64,000 bases of DNA from JAWLDA01 sp041686855 (GCA_041686855.1 JAWLDA010000002.1:62001-126000); one strand, 5' to 3'. Shown: positions 8,527 to 17,241, counted from the first letter of the stretch. Notes: generated by a model from the letters alone, not told the origin. Translations and numbers: made by a program.

Positions 8527-9621
8527 ATGAGTAAGCAACACGTGCTCGGCATCGCCGCAAAGCGCGGAAAGGGACGGGCCTTTGGGGAGCAGTCATCGTA
8601 CCTGCGCGGTCTCATCCGCCTGGCCGCCGCCCGCAGGATACGTGCCTACGTCTTTTCACCAAAAGATGTCGATGAGCATAGGGGTCGGGTGCGCGCCTGG
8701 GTCTGGAAGAACGGCCGCTGGCGCCGTCGGTGGCAACCGCTGCCCACCGTGATTCACGACCGCATGTGGGGCCTCGACGACGAACAGAAGGCTCACCATG
8801 ACTCTGAGCTGAACCGGCTGCGAGACGAGTACGGAATCCCTGTCTTTAATCCCGACTTTGGCTGCAAGTTTGACGTTCATCAACTATTGACGGGCAACGT
8901 CGAGATACGTCCCTACTTGCCCGAGACACACCTCGCAACAGCGGACGCCTTGTTGCAACTGGCCAAAGAGCACAAGACGATCTACGTCAAACCGATTCGC
9001 GGGCGCCAGGGAAAGGGGATCAGTCGGGTCCAACGGACTAAAGGAGGCTTTCGCGTAACGCGCCGAGCCGGCAAGAGCGGGTGGGTTCACCGATCTGTCA
9101 CGTCCGTCGACGAAGCGCTAAAGGCTTGCCTTGGCAAAGCGGATGGCGGCACCTTCATCGCCCAACAGGGCCTCGACTTACTCCGGGTCCGAGGCGGCAC
9201 GGTGGATGTGCGGGTCATCGTCCAGCGAGACGGCAAAGGAGCATGGCATGCCAGCGCGATCGGTTGCCGCATCGGTCAGCGGGGCGGGTTCGTCTCCAAC
9301 CTCCACGCCGGAGGGAAAGCGGCGCCCCTCTCTGCCCTCTACCGCCACCTGCCTCGCGGCGCCCGTCCGCACCATCTGCGTCGTGAGATTCGAGAGCTCT
9401 CCGTCGCCACCGCCCGTACGATGGAGACCGCCTTTCCAACACTCGGCGAGATCGGCCTCGACTTAGGCGTGGACCGCACCGGTGGCCTTTGGATCTTGGA
9501 AGTGAATCGCCAACCCGGTCGCTCGCTCTTCGCCCGAGCCGGACTGCGCAAGTCGTGGAGCCGTTCGCGCGTCCGCGTCGTCCAGTTTGCCAAGTACTTG
9601 AGTGCGCACGCCTCACCTTAA
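8527..9621 (+). CDS. YheC-like ATP-grasp protein 3
   Basis: 364 residues, and by eye the closest relative of the 2931-4019 protein. Motifs are YVKPIRGRQGKGISR (about residue 155), VDVRVIVQRDGKGAWH (about 227), FVSNLHAGGKAAPL (about 260), LGEIGLDLGVD (about 307) and WILEVNRQPGRS (about 325). The shared NLHAGGKA segment and the Arg-rich region after EVN suggest the two have related substrates. Ribosome site GGGGGAAGTGGA before ATG. Follows the amidoligase after 41 bases. Confidence 0.85.
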   Translation: MSKQHVLGIAAKRGKGRAFGEQSSYLRGLIRLAAARRIRAYVFSPKDVDEHRGRVRAWVWKNGRWRRRWQPLPTVIHDRMWGLDDEQKAHHDSELNRLRDEYGIPVFNPDFGCKFDVHQLLTGNVEIRPYLPETHLATADALLQLAKEHKTIYVKPIRGRQGKGISRVQRTKGGFRVTRRAGKSGWVHRSVTSVDEALKACLGKADGGTFIAQQGLDLLRVRGGTVDVRVIVQRDGKGAWHASAIGCRIGQRGGFVSNLHAGGKAAPLSALYRHLPRGARPHHLRREIRELSVATARTMETAFPTLGEIGLDLGVDRTGGLWILEVNRQPGRSLFARAGLRKSWSRSRVRVVQFAKYLSAHASP

Positions 9622-9666
9622 GGAATAAGGAGCGCTTTCCTAGCGCCACAAGGCGACTGGGTCCGT

Positions 9667-9759
9667 ATGATGGCTAGAGATTTCGACCGAAACAACAGCG
9701 AATCGCTCGTCCGGAGTGAGGCCGACGCGATCTCGCACGAAGCAAGGGTGAGCCTCTAG
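9667..9759 (+). CDS. Possible 30-residue peptide
   Basis: A short frame beginning ATG ATG and ending two bases before the next gene; it would give a 30-residue, charged, Ser/Asp-rich peptide (MMARDFDRNNSESLV onward). No convincing ribosome site precedes it. It may be a leader peptide coupled to the membrane protein at 9762, or a chance frame in a 140-base gap. Confidence 0.25.
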   Translation: MMARDFDRNNSESLVRSEADAISHEARVSL

Positions 9760-9761
9760 CC

Positions 9762-9917
9762 ATGAAACACACATTTCCCGAACGTGACGTTAGCTTTGTT
9801 GTTGTCGTCGTCCTCATTTGCGTGGAGCTTCTCAAAGTGATGATCATCCCCAACCCATTCGACGTGCTACTTCTCGGAGGACTTATCCTTGTTCTCATTC
9901 TCACAACACGACACTAG
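9762..9917 (+). CDS. 51-residue membrane protein
   Basis: Unrecognised small protein, 51 residues. After a charged start (MKHTFPERD) come two hydrophobic stretches, SFVVVVVLICVELLKVMII and FDVLLLGGLILVLILTT, separated by a PNP turn, so it should form a two-helix membrane hairpin. AAGGGTGAG lies upstream, somewhat far from the ATG. It lies between the third YheC-like gene and the second amidoligase on the same strand. My guess is a membrane anchor or small subunit for the soluble ligases; nothing in the sequence proves this. Confidence 0.6.
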   Translation: MKHTFPERDVSFVVVVVLICVELLKVMIIPNPFDVLLLGGLILVLILTTRH

Positions 9918-9988
9918 CTCGATTCACTACACATACAAGCACGCGCCCTGCTCCATAGAGGCAGGGACGCGAGTGGGGAGGCGACACC

Positions 9989-11413
9989 GTGAGAGTCCTG
10001 GTGCTCCACAATCCAGAGAATAAGCCAAAGCACTTGCGGTTTCCCAAGGAGATCGAGGCCGAGATCACACCAAGTAGGCCCTTTGACCCTGAACCACGTG
10101 ATGCGGTGATGCATTGGGGGCTAACCTCTCCTCCCCTTTACGGGATCGACCAGGAGATCGCAGGGGCCAGTCTCAACGCCCCGGATGTCGTCACACGGTG
10201 CATGGACACAGAGTATGTGACTCGACTTTGGAAAGCCCATGGAATCAGTACACGCTACTTTGAGCGAGCTCGCCGTCGCCGACCCAAGGTGGGCCTACGC
10301 TACCGCATCCACATCTTTGACCTGCGCATCATGTCCATTGCCCGCTACTCCAAAGGGCGCTACCGTCCGATTCGGGGTGGCGGCAAGCGCATGCAGTTCG
10401 TCCGGCGCATGGCGGTCCGGTGCCTATACGTCCTGGGACTTCACTTCGGCTGTATCGACGTTGCATCCATCTCTAAAAAGCACGCGGTTCCGCTCAACTT
10501 CGACCCCTTCCCCAGACTCACTCGCAAGTCGGGACGTCGCTACGGCGAGCACGCCTCCAAGTACGTCCACCGCCTCACAGAGCACCCTGAGCAAATCCTA
10601 CGTCCGGCGCTCATCGGGGCCGACCTCGAGTTCATCATGCGACGACCTCGGGGACGCGTCCTGTACGCATCTCGCTACTTCTCGAGGCACGGGCGCGTGG
10701 GCCACGATCAACAAGGATCGCGCCGTGTCCGAGGCCGCTACCCGATCGTCGAGATCCGCCCCTCGCCGGTGGAGGATCCACCAGAGCTAGTCGACGGAAT
10801 TCATAAGCTCCTGAGGCGAGCAGCGCGCCGGACCCCCAAAAAGCGAGTCAGTTGGGAGGCGGGGAGCCATCCAGTCTCGGGGTGTGCCATCGGTGGACAC
10901 ATTCACTTTAGCCGCGTCGACCTAACCACGGAGCTCTTAAGGGCGCTCGACAACTATTTGGCCGTTCCGGTCATGATGCTGGAGAATCCGTCAAAAGCTC
11001 GCCGGCGCCGGCCCCACTACGGTCACTTGGGAGAGTTCCGTTGGAAGAGCTACGGGGGTTTTGAGTACCGGACCCTATCAAGTTGGATCGTAGCGCCTCA
11101 ATATGCTCTCGCCGTCGTCACACTGGCAAAGCTGATCATTGACAACTACCCAAAACTCCAACGAAATATTCTCCCTTCGGTTGACGACGTGGCCGCCTTT
11201 TACCGCTGCGACAAAGAGGCGATGCGAGCCAACTTCGAAGAGGCGTGGAAAGACCTTGAGCGCCTGGACGACTACGAGAAGGTCGCCGAACAGCTCGAAG
11301 TGATCCCCAATCTCGTGCGCCAAGGCAAACAGTGGCTCGAGACGCACGATTTCCGCGGCCGATGGGGGCTCTTGCCAAAGCGCAAGCGTCGTAAGAGACG
11401 CAGACGGCGCTAA
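9989..11413 (+). CDS. PhiEco32-type COOH-NH2 ligase (GS-fold amidoligase) 2
   Basis: 474 residues, paralogue of the 7100-8485 protein with the same two-part layout. Motifs are LIGADLEFIM (about residue 209; Pro of PEF replaced by Leu), PIVEIRPSP (about 253), IGGHIHFSR (about 301) and GGFEYRTLSSW (about 356). The N-terminal ATP-grasp-like remnant (RYRIHIFDLRIMSIA, LHFGCIDVA, LNFDPFPRLT) is more basic than in copy 1. The protein ends in an extreme polybasic tail, KRKRRKRRRRR. GTG start after GGGGAGGCGAC. It may act on a different acceptor from copy 1. Confidence 0.78.
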   Translation: MRVLVLHNPENKPKHLRFPKEIEAEITPSRPFDPEPRDAVMHWGLTSPPLYGIDQEIAGASLNAPDVVTRCMDTEYVTRLWKAHGISTRYFERARRRRPKVGLRYRIHIFDLRIMSIARYSKGRYRPIRGGGKRMQFVRRMAVRCLYVLGLHFGCIDVASISKKHAVPLNFDPFPRLTRKSGRRYGEHASKYVHRLTEHPEQILRPALIGADLEFIMRRPRGRVLYASRYFSRHGRVGHDQQGSRRVRGRYPIVEIRPSPVEDPPELVDGIHKLLRRAARRTPKKRVSWEAGSHPVSGCAIGGHIHFSRVDLTTELLRALDNYLAVPVMMLENPSKARRRRPHYGHLGEFRWKSYGGFEYRTLSSWIVAPQYALAVVTLAKLIIDNYPKLQRNILPSVDDVAAFYRCDKEAMRANFEEAWKDLERLDDYEKVAEQLEVIPNLVRQGKQWLETHDFRGRWGLLPKRKRRKRRRRR

Positions 11414-11461
11414 AGCCTGCAACCGCGCTGAGCTTTTTGCCGTCTGCCCCGGAGCATCCGC

Positions 11462-12829
11462 ATGAAAGGGAAGAGGCCAATGTCAAGTCTGAGCGTGAAA
11501 GTGAAGCTCGTTGCCGATTCAAACATCGGCGACGGGATTGGACTGCCCGTCGCCCTCCAAGAGCGCCTCGAGCTCCCCGACCGCGGCGAAGTGGAGGTGC
11601 GTGTCGGGGGCCGGAAACAGACGGCCACACTCACCATTGTTAGCGGTAAACGTGTCGTCGTCGGCAGCGAGCTCGCCCGCAAACTCTACTTACCGCTGCC
11701 CCGGAGTTTGTGTATTCGATACGATCCCGGTGCCATGGTGTTGCACATCGGTCCCGTCGTCGCGGTCTTTGCCGTCAAACGGCGGGGCGCCGGGCCCAAA
11801 GGACGCCGGCTGTTTGGCGTGCGTACGGCGGATCTGCGACAACTGATGCGTCACGGCAAGTCGCTCGGTATGTTGACGTACGTCGTCTCTCCGGAGGGTG
11901 TCGATCCTGAGGCGGATTACCTCAAAGGATACGTGCCCGCCTCCAAGCGCTGGGCATCCGGACAATTTCCCATTCCCGACGTCGTCTACGACCGAATTCA
12001 AGCCCGTAGTTGGGAACGACGTCCCAGCACGCGCTCGGCTAAGAACTACCTGCGCTCTCTGCCAAACACCCGCTACTTTAACGAGGGCTTCTTTGACAAA
12101 TGGGCCTTGCATCAAAAGATGATCGAGCACGAGGTCCTACGACGTTATGTGCCCCCCACGGAGCAGATGGCGGGTCCGCAAAGCCTGCGCGCCTTTTTGG
12201 CAGAGCACCCTTCGACGTTCATTAAACCGACCGAAGGGAGTCAAGGTAAAGGAATCGTCCGTATCAGGCGCATCGGTGATCGTTATGAGTGGAGACAGGG
12301 CAGGCGACGCCACTCCACCACCCGCTTTGAATCCATGTACAAAAACATCAAGCGTATTCAACGGCAAAATCGCTATATCATGCAGCCCGACCTCAATCTC
12401 GCCCGATTCCGGGCGGCCCCGTTTGACGTGCGCATCTTGATGCAACGAGACGGCGACGGCAATTGGAGGCAGACCAAGATCTACGCGCGCCTCGCGGCTC
12501 CCGGTCGCCTTACTTCCAACCTGAGTGGGGGTGGCACCGGCATGATTTTAAACAGCATGCTCAAAGCAAGGTTCGGCCGAGCTCGCCGGCGCGTCCGTGG
12601 GCGTATCAATCGGGCGATTACGGAGATCGTCCATGCGCTCGACGAGGTACTGGAGGGGCCTTTGGGAGAGGTTGGCCTCGACCTCGGGATCGATCGGCGC
12701 GGCGGGGTCTGGCTCATCGAAGTGAACTCGAAGCCCTTTAGAAAGGTGGCCGACGCCGGGCCCAAAAAAGGCGTGCGTCTCTCGTTCCGCCGCCCTATGG
12801 CGTACGCTCGGCACCTTGCGCAGTTTTGA
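11462..12829 (+). CDS. YheD-like (long form) ATP-grasp protein 1
   Basis: 455 residues, the long YheD-like form: about 100 extra N-terminal residues of beta-rich sequence (SLSVKVKLVADSNIGDGIGL onward, ending HIGPVVAVFAV) precede the ATP-grasp core. Core motifs are FIKPTEGSQGKGIVRIRR (about residue 255), FDVRILMQRDGDGNW (about 321), LGEVGLDLGID (about 402) and WLIEVNSKPFRK (about 420). The start is uncertain: ATG at 11462 has CCGGAG seven bases upstream, ATG at 11480 has GGGAAGAGG. The N-terminal domain may bind the acceptor or coat partners. Confidence 0.85.
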   Translation: MKGKRPMSSLSVKVKLVADSNIGDGIGLPVALQERLELPDRGEVEVRVGGRKQTATLTIVSGKRVVVGSELARKLYLPLPRSLCIRYDPGAMVLHIGPVVAVFAVKRRGAGPKGRRLFGVRTADLRQLMRHGKSLGMLTYVVSPEGVDPEADYLKGYVPASKRWASGQFPIPDVVYDRIQARSWERRPSTRSAKNYLRSLPNTRYFNEGFFDKWALHQKMIEHEVLRRYVPPTEQMAGPQSLRAFLAEHPSTFIKPTEGSQGKGIVRIRRIGDRYEWRQGRRRHSTTRFESMYKNIKRIQRQNRYIMQPDLNLARFRAAPFDVRILMQRDGDGNWRQTKIYARLAAPGRLTSNLSGGGTGMILNSMLKARFGRARRRVRGRINRAITEIVHALDEVLEGPLGEVGLDLGIDRRGGVWLIEVNSKPFRKVADAGPKKGVRLSFRRPMAYARHLAQF

Positions 12830-12860
12830 AGCACCATCCCCTTAGGAGGAATTCGTCACC

Positions 12861-14282
12861 ATGCACATCGAGTTGTCCCAACGCTCGGGCTCGGCAAAAC
12901 TCGTAGCTCGGCTCGACCCTCCGGCGATGGACCGAATGCAGGCCGCCTCCAAGCTTCGCTTCGGCCTTTCAGCCGTCAACCTCCAAACACTAACCACGCC
13001 CCAAGGCGAGCGGGCGCTGATCTCTCCCACGCAAGGGCGTCTTAGGATCCCAGGACGGCAGCTCAAACTACATGTGGCGGAGAAGGACGGCGTGTTGACA
13101 CTGGGCCCTGTGCTTGCGATCTTCACCTCAGCGCAACGCAACAACGCCCGCCGGCGCTACGCCACGCTCTCCGGCCGCTTTCAGCGCTTCATCGTTGACG
13201 CCCGCAGTATGGGGGCGCTCGCGTACGTCTTTACCCCGCGAGGAGTGAATTGGACGAAGCGTACCGTCACGGGGTACACCTGGCTGGGTTCTGGTAAACA
13301 CGGTCGCTGGGTGAAGGGGACGTTCCCATTCCCCAACGTCGTCTACAACCGCGTGCCGACCCGAAAAGCCGAACGGCGCACGCGAGTGAATCGCGTCCGC
13401 CGACGACTCCTCGCCGAGCAAGGGATGCATCTGTTCAACCCAAAGTTTTTGGATAAGTGGCAGGTGTACCAGATTCTGCGAAACGTGGAAGGGGTGCGCG
13501 AGCACTTGCCCCAGACACAGCCATACCGACGCGTCTCGGAGTTGATCGGGTTTCTGGAGCGCCACAAGAACGTCTACATTAAGATGGCCGGAGGGAGCCT
13601 CGGGAAAGGAACGGCCCGTATCGACCTTTTAGAGAACGGAAAAATCCGGTGGCGGGAGACGCGACACAAAGGGCACATCGTCGCGCGCACATTGAGTGGT
13701 CAAAAAGCCTTGGCCGAACGCATGCGGCTCCTCAGTCGCGGTCGCCACTATCTCATGCAGCAAGGAATCCAACTGTTGCGCTCCAATGGTCGCCCCTTCG
13801 ACGTGCGCGCCCTCGTACAAAAAGAGCCTAGCGGAGCGTGGAGCGTTACGGGTATGGCGGCTCGAGTCGCCGGACCGCGTCAGATTACGACGCACCGACC
13901 TCGTGGAGGCTCTCGCGCCAAACTGCCGCCGCTCATTCGCTCGGCCTTCCCTGAGAAAGGGCGTGCTCAGCAGGTCCAGGAGGAGCTGGAGCGCGTGATC
14001 ATAGAAGCCGCTGAGGCATTCGACAATGAAACCGGAGGTTCTCACGGGGAGTTGTCCATGGACGTCGCCATCGATCAAAAGGGACGCCCATGGGTCCTCG
14101 AACTCAACGCCAAACCGGCCATCTTTGACGAACCGTCGATTCGCAAGTTTGCCAGACGTCGATTGTTGAACTACTGCTTCTTCCTCGGCGGCTTTACCAC
14201 CGTCGACACGGCAAGTCCCGCCCATGAGACGGATCGAACGGGCCTTCAGGAGACCCGCTTTATGGCGGACCGAACAGATTAG
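12861..14282 (+). CDS. YheD-like (long form) ATP-grasp protein 2
   Basis: 473 residues, the second long form, again with an N-terminal beta-rich domain of about 95 residues ending LGPVLAIFTS. Core motifs are VYIKMAGGSLGKGTAR (about residue 241; KM replaces the usual KP), FDVRALVQKEPSGAW (about 313), GELSMDVAID (about 396) and WVLELNAKPAIFD (about 414). The last 20 or so residues after the core are unrelated to the other copies. AGGAGG precedes the ATG. Last gene of the plus-strand block; it converges on purE with only eight bases between stop codons and no visible terminator. Confidence 0.85.
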   Translation: MHIELSQRSGSAKLVARLDPPAMDRMQAASKLRFGLSAVNLQTLTTPQGERALISPTQGRLRIPGRQLKLHVAEKDGVLTLGPVLAIFTSAQRNNARRRYATLSGRFQRFIVDARSMGALAYVFTPRGVNWTKRTVTGYTWLGSGKHGRWVKGTFPFPNVVYNRVPTRKAERRTRVNRVRRRLLAEQGMHLFNPKFLDKWQVYQILRNVEGVREHLPQTQPYRRVSELIGFLERHKNVYIKMAGGSLGKGTARIDLLENGKIRWRETRHKGHIVARTLSGQKALAERMRLLSRGRHYLMQQGIQLLRSNGRPFDVRALVQKEPSGAWSVTGMAARVAGPRQITTHRPRGGSRAKLPPLIRSAFPEKGRAQQVQEELERVIIEAAEAFDNETGGSHGELSMDVAIDQKGRPWVLELNAKPAIFDEPSIRKFARRRLLNYCFFLGGFTTVDTASPAHETDRTGLQETRFMADRTD

Positions 14283-14290
14283 GGTCTTAT

Positions 14291-14797
14291 CTACTCGGAA
14301 CGCCAGCCGTTCGACTGTAGGTCGGCGTCGGCCTGGGCGCCTTGTTCCGCCCGACTCTGACGCAATTGAGCGAGCTTGCTGGAGAGCTCAGCGTCACCCG
14401 TCGCAATGATCTGGGCGGCCAGAATGGCGGCATTGACGGCTCCGTCGACGGCGACAGACGCCACCGGCACCCCACTGGGCATTTGTACAATGGAGTACAG
14501 CGCGTCGACGCCGGCCAGAGGACCGCCGCCAATCGGAAGGCCGATCACAGGCAAGAGGGTGTGACTGGCCATCACGCCGGGAAGGTGTGCCGCTCGACCC
14601 GCTGCTCCGATCAACACTTTTAGACCGCGCTCCGCCGCCGACTTGGCATAGGCACTCGCCAAATCGGGCGTGCGGTGCGCGGAGAGGACACGCACCTCAA
14701 ATGGAATACCCAGTTCGTCCAGGAGCTCAAGCCCTTTGCGTACCACTGGCAAATCCGATGTACTGCCCATAACGATTCCGACTACTGGTTGTGCCAT
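14291..14797 (-). CDS. purE: N5-carboxyaminoimidazole ribonucleotide mutase
   Basis: Class I PurE, which converts N5-CAIR to CAIR in purine synthesis. 168 residues with the family start VGIVMGSTSDLPV, the SAHRTPD loop and the GAAGRAAHLPGV motif carrying the active-site region. The partner PurK, which makes N5-CAIR, is not in the window. It is the last gene of the pyr run and is separated from purB by the 11.4-kb plus-strand block; in Bacillus purE leads the pur operon. Confidence 0.96.
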   Translation of the reverse strand: MAQPVVGIVMGSTSDLPVVRKGLELLDELGIPFEVRVLSAHRTPDLASAYAKSAAERGLKVLIGAAGRAAHLPGVMASHTLLPVIGLPIGGGPLAGVDALYSIVQMPSGVPVASVAVDGAVNAAILAAQIIATGDAELSSKLAQLRQSRAEQGAQADADLQSNGWRSE

Positions 14798-14827
14798 GTT
14801 CGCTCATCCTTTCTTTATTTAAGGGGG

Positions 14828-15421
14828 TTAGCGCGCTTTGCGTGCGTGATATCGACTCCCCCGAGCCGTGAACGGAACGCCTTCGCGGCACAAGGGACAT
14901 GCGTCGGCCTCGTACGACTCCGCGCTCGCGTCGATATGTAGCAAGGCTTCCGTGTGTACTCCAAAATCCATACGGCCGCCACTGCGGTCGACGAGGAGGC
15001 CCACACCCATCAACTCGCCGCCGCTCTCGGCTACTGCTCTCAACACTTCGTTCACCGAACCGCCGGTGGTGACGACATCGTCGACGACGAGGACGCGCTC
15101 CCCTTCCTCGATCTGAAATCCGCGGCGAAATACCATTCTGTCCCCTTCGCGCTCCGTGAAAAGAGCGCGCACGTCGAACACTTTGGCCACTTCGTGGGCC
15201 ATCAGCATTCCCCCGGTGAGCGGGCCCACGACCACATCGACGGGATCGTTGGCAAAGCGGGCCGCCAGCTCTTGGCAGAGCGCCTCTGTAATCCGTGGTT
15301 GTTGAAGCACTGCAAACTTCTCGCAGTATCGCCTCGAATGGAGGCCCGACGAGAGCAAAAAGTGGCCGCTCAGGAGTGCACCCGAACGCTCAAACACCTC
15401 TAATATCTGCGTTTCATTCAT
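14828..15421 (-). CDS. pyrE: Orotate phosphoribosyltransferase
   Basis: Adds ribose-5-phosphate from PRPP to orotate, step 5 of UMP synthesis. About 197 residues, with the PRPP-binding motif VLVVDDVVTTGGSV and the FLLSSGLHSRRYCEKF orotate-side segment. The C-terminus has CPLCREG, common in this subgroup. I start at the ATG at 15421 (MNETQILEVFERSG), which matches the family; the open frame extends 10 codons further upstream, into the end of pyrD. Confidence 0.95.
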   Translation of the reverse strand: MNETQILEVFERSGALLSGHFLLSSGLHSRRYCEKFAVLQQPRITEALCQELAARFANDPVDVVVGPLTGGMLMAHEVAKVFDVRALFTEREGDRMVFRRGFQIEEGERVLVVDDVVTTGGSVNEVLRAVAESGGELMGVGLLVDRSGGRMDFGVHTEALLHIDASAESYEADACPLCREGVPFTARGSRYHARKAR

Positions 15422-15447
15422 GCCCTTACATTGACTCCTTTCGCGTT

Positions 15448-16386
15448 TCAACCCTCATGGGCCCGTCCCACCAGCGCAGCGAACGATCCTTCCCCGTGCC
15501 GCTTGAGGTAGGCCTCAATACCGGCCAACACCTCGAGTGACGCAGTCGGGTTCGCAAAATTGGCCGTGCCCACGGCCACGGCCTGGGCGCCTGCCAAGGC
15601 AAACTGTAACGCATCGTCGGCCGTCATGATACCGCCCATCCCGATGATCGGAATGCTGACGGCCCGGTACACTTCCCACACCATTCGGACGGCAATCGGC
15701 CGGATCGCAGGCCCCGAGAGGCCGCCCACGACGTTGGCTAGGACGGGGCGCCGTCGTTCGACGTCGATGGCCATCCCCATTAACGTATTCACGGCCGAGA
15801 CAGCGTCTGCGCCGGCCTCTTCGCAGGCCTTCGCCATCGACGCGATGTCGGTCACGTTGGGAGAGAGCTTCGGAATGACAGGCCGCCGGGTGACCGAACG
15901 GACGGCCTCCACGACGCGCGCCGCCATCTCCCGATCGGTCCCAAAGGCGATGCCACCCTCTTTAATGTTGGGACACGAAATGTTGATCTCAAACGCATCG
16001 GCGCCATCCGCCCGATCGAGTCGGTGGACCACCTCTTGGTACTCGTCGATAGTACGTCCGATCACGTTTGCGATGACAGCCGTCCCAAAACGCCGCAAGA
16101 AAGGGAGGTCTTTATTGAGGTAGTGCTCGACCCCCGGGTTTTGCAGACCTATGGCATTCAACATCCCGGCGGGGGTCTCGACGATCCGGGGAACAGCGTT
16201 CCCTCGCCACGGTTGCAGTGAGATCCCCTTGACCATCACCGCCCCGAGTGCATTGAGGTCCAAAAACTCCGAGTACTCCCGCCCGTACCCAAATGTGCCT
16301 GACGCGACCATGACGGGATTCCTTAACACAAGTCCCGCAATGTTCACGCTCAGATCCGGCACGACACGCTCTGGCTTATTGGACAT
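15448..16386 (-). CDS. pyrD: Dihydroorotate dehydrogenase, catalytic subunit (class 1B)
   Basis: Oxidises dihydroorotate to orotate with FMN. 312 residues from the ATG at 16386 (MSNKPERVVPDLSVN). It shows MVASGTFGYG, the INISCPNIKEGG motif with the catalytic Cys of class 1B enzymes, and the PIIGMGGI FMN-phosphate loop. The adjacent pyrK, which overlaps it by 11 bases, supplies the FAD/iron-sulfur electron-transfer subunit and so supports the NAD-dependent 1B type. Confidence 0.95.
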   Translation of the reverse strand: MSNKPERVVPDLSVNIAGLVLRNPVMVASGTFGYGREYSEFLDLNALGAVMVKGISLQPWRGNAVPRIVETPAGMLNAIGLQNPGVEHYLNKDLPFLRRFGTAVIANVIGRTIDEYQEVVHRLDRADGADAFEINISCPNIKEGGIAFGTDREMAARVVEAVRSVTRRPVIPKLSPNVTDIASMAKACEEAGADAVSAVNTLMGMAIDVERRRPVLANVVGGLSGPAIRPIAVRMVWEVYRAVSIPIIGMGGIMTADDALQFALAGAQAVAVGTANFANPTASLEVLAGIEAYLKRHGEGSFAALVGRAHEG

Positions 16387-17203
16387 CAGGCCACACCACC
16401 TTACTCCCGTCAAAGACGGGCCCCTCGCGGCAAATACGGGCGAGAGTGACGCCCCCCGCCTCTTTGACCGGGCAAACACAGCTCAAGCAGGCGCCGACGC
16501 CGCACCCCATCCATTCCTCCATGGCCACCTGTACGTCAATGCCGGCGTGAACAGCCAGACGACTTACCGCCTGGAGCATCGGTCGGGGTCCGCAGGCAAA
16601 GATGCGGGTCACCCCACCTGCCTCCAACCGCTCCCGCACCAAGTGAGTGACGAACCCCCGATAGCCCCGAGATCCGTCATCCGTCGCGACCCGCGCGTCG
16701 ACACCGACAGCCTCCCAGTCGTCTACACCGATCGCATACGACTCGGAAGCGAATCCTACCGCCACCTCAAAGGCCACGGCCCGCCGGCGTAGCTCTTGGG
16801 AAAGATGAAAGAGTGGCGGGACGCCGACTCCGCCCCCTACGAGGAGTGCACGGTCCTCTCCGTCCAAATCGTCGAGGCGATACCCACTGCCAAGAGGGCC
16901 GACTACGTCGACACGACAACCGGGAGTGATCTTCGCCAAGCGAGCCGTCCCGCGACCCACGACGCGATAGATAAAGCTAAAACTCTCCTGCGTCAGGCGG
17001 TAAAAGCTGAACGGACGGCGCAAAAGTGGGTCAAGACTCCCACCGTCGCGACAGGCGACGTTGAGGAATTGACCGGGAGCCGGATCCTCGAAAGGCGCAA
17101 TTCGGGGCAATTCCATCTCATAGTGATCCAGCGCAACTTTTCGATGACTGATCACTTCCAACTCGATTTGTCTGGGCACCTCGCACCTCACATTCACCCG
17201 CAT
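16376..17203 (-). CDS. pyrK: Dihydroorotate dehydrogenase electron-transfer subunit
   Basis: FAD and [2Fe-2S] subunit that passes electrons from PyrD to NAD. 275 residues: an FAD-binding segment with RRPFSFYR, the NAD-binding ALLVGGGVGVPPLF, FACGPRPML, and the four-Cys cluster region MGCGVGACLSCVCPV followed by ARICREGPVF. About 15 residues longer at the N-terminus than many homologues, so the start could be a few codons later. Lies between carA and pyrD; carB, which usually sits here, is missing. Confidence 0.95.
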   Translation of the reverse strand: MRVNVRCEVPRQIELEVISHRKVALDHYEMELPRIAPFEDPAPGQFLNVACRDGGSLDPLLRRPFSFYRLTQESFSFIYRVVGRGTARLAKITPGCRVDVVGPLGSGYRLDDLDGEDRALLVGGGVGVPPLFHLSQELRRRAVAFEVAVGFASESYAIGVDDWEAVGVDARVATDDGSRGYRGFVTHLVRERLEAGGVTRIFACGPRPMLQAVSRLAVHAGIDVQVAMEEWMGCGVGACLSCVCPVKEAGGVTLARICREGPVFDGSKVVWPDVQ

Positions 17204-17241
17204 GCAAGCTTCCTATCAAGCCCTCGTCTTAAGCCCTCGTC

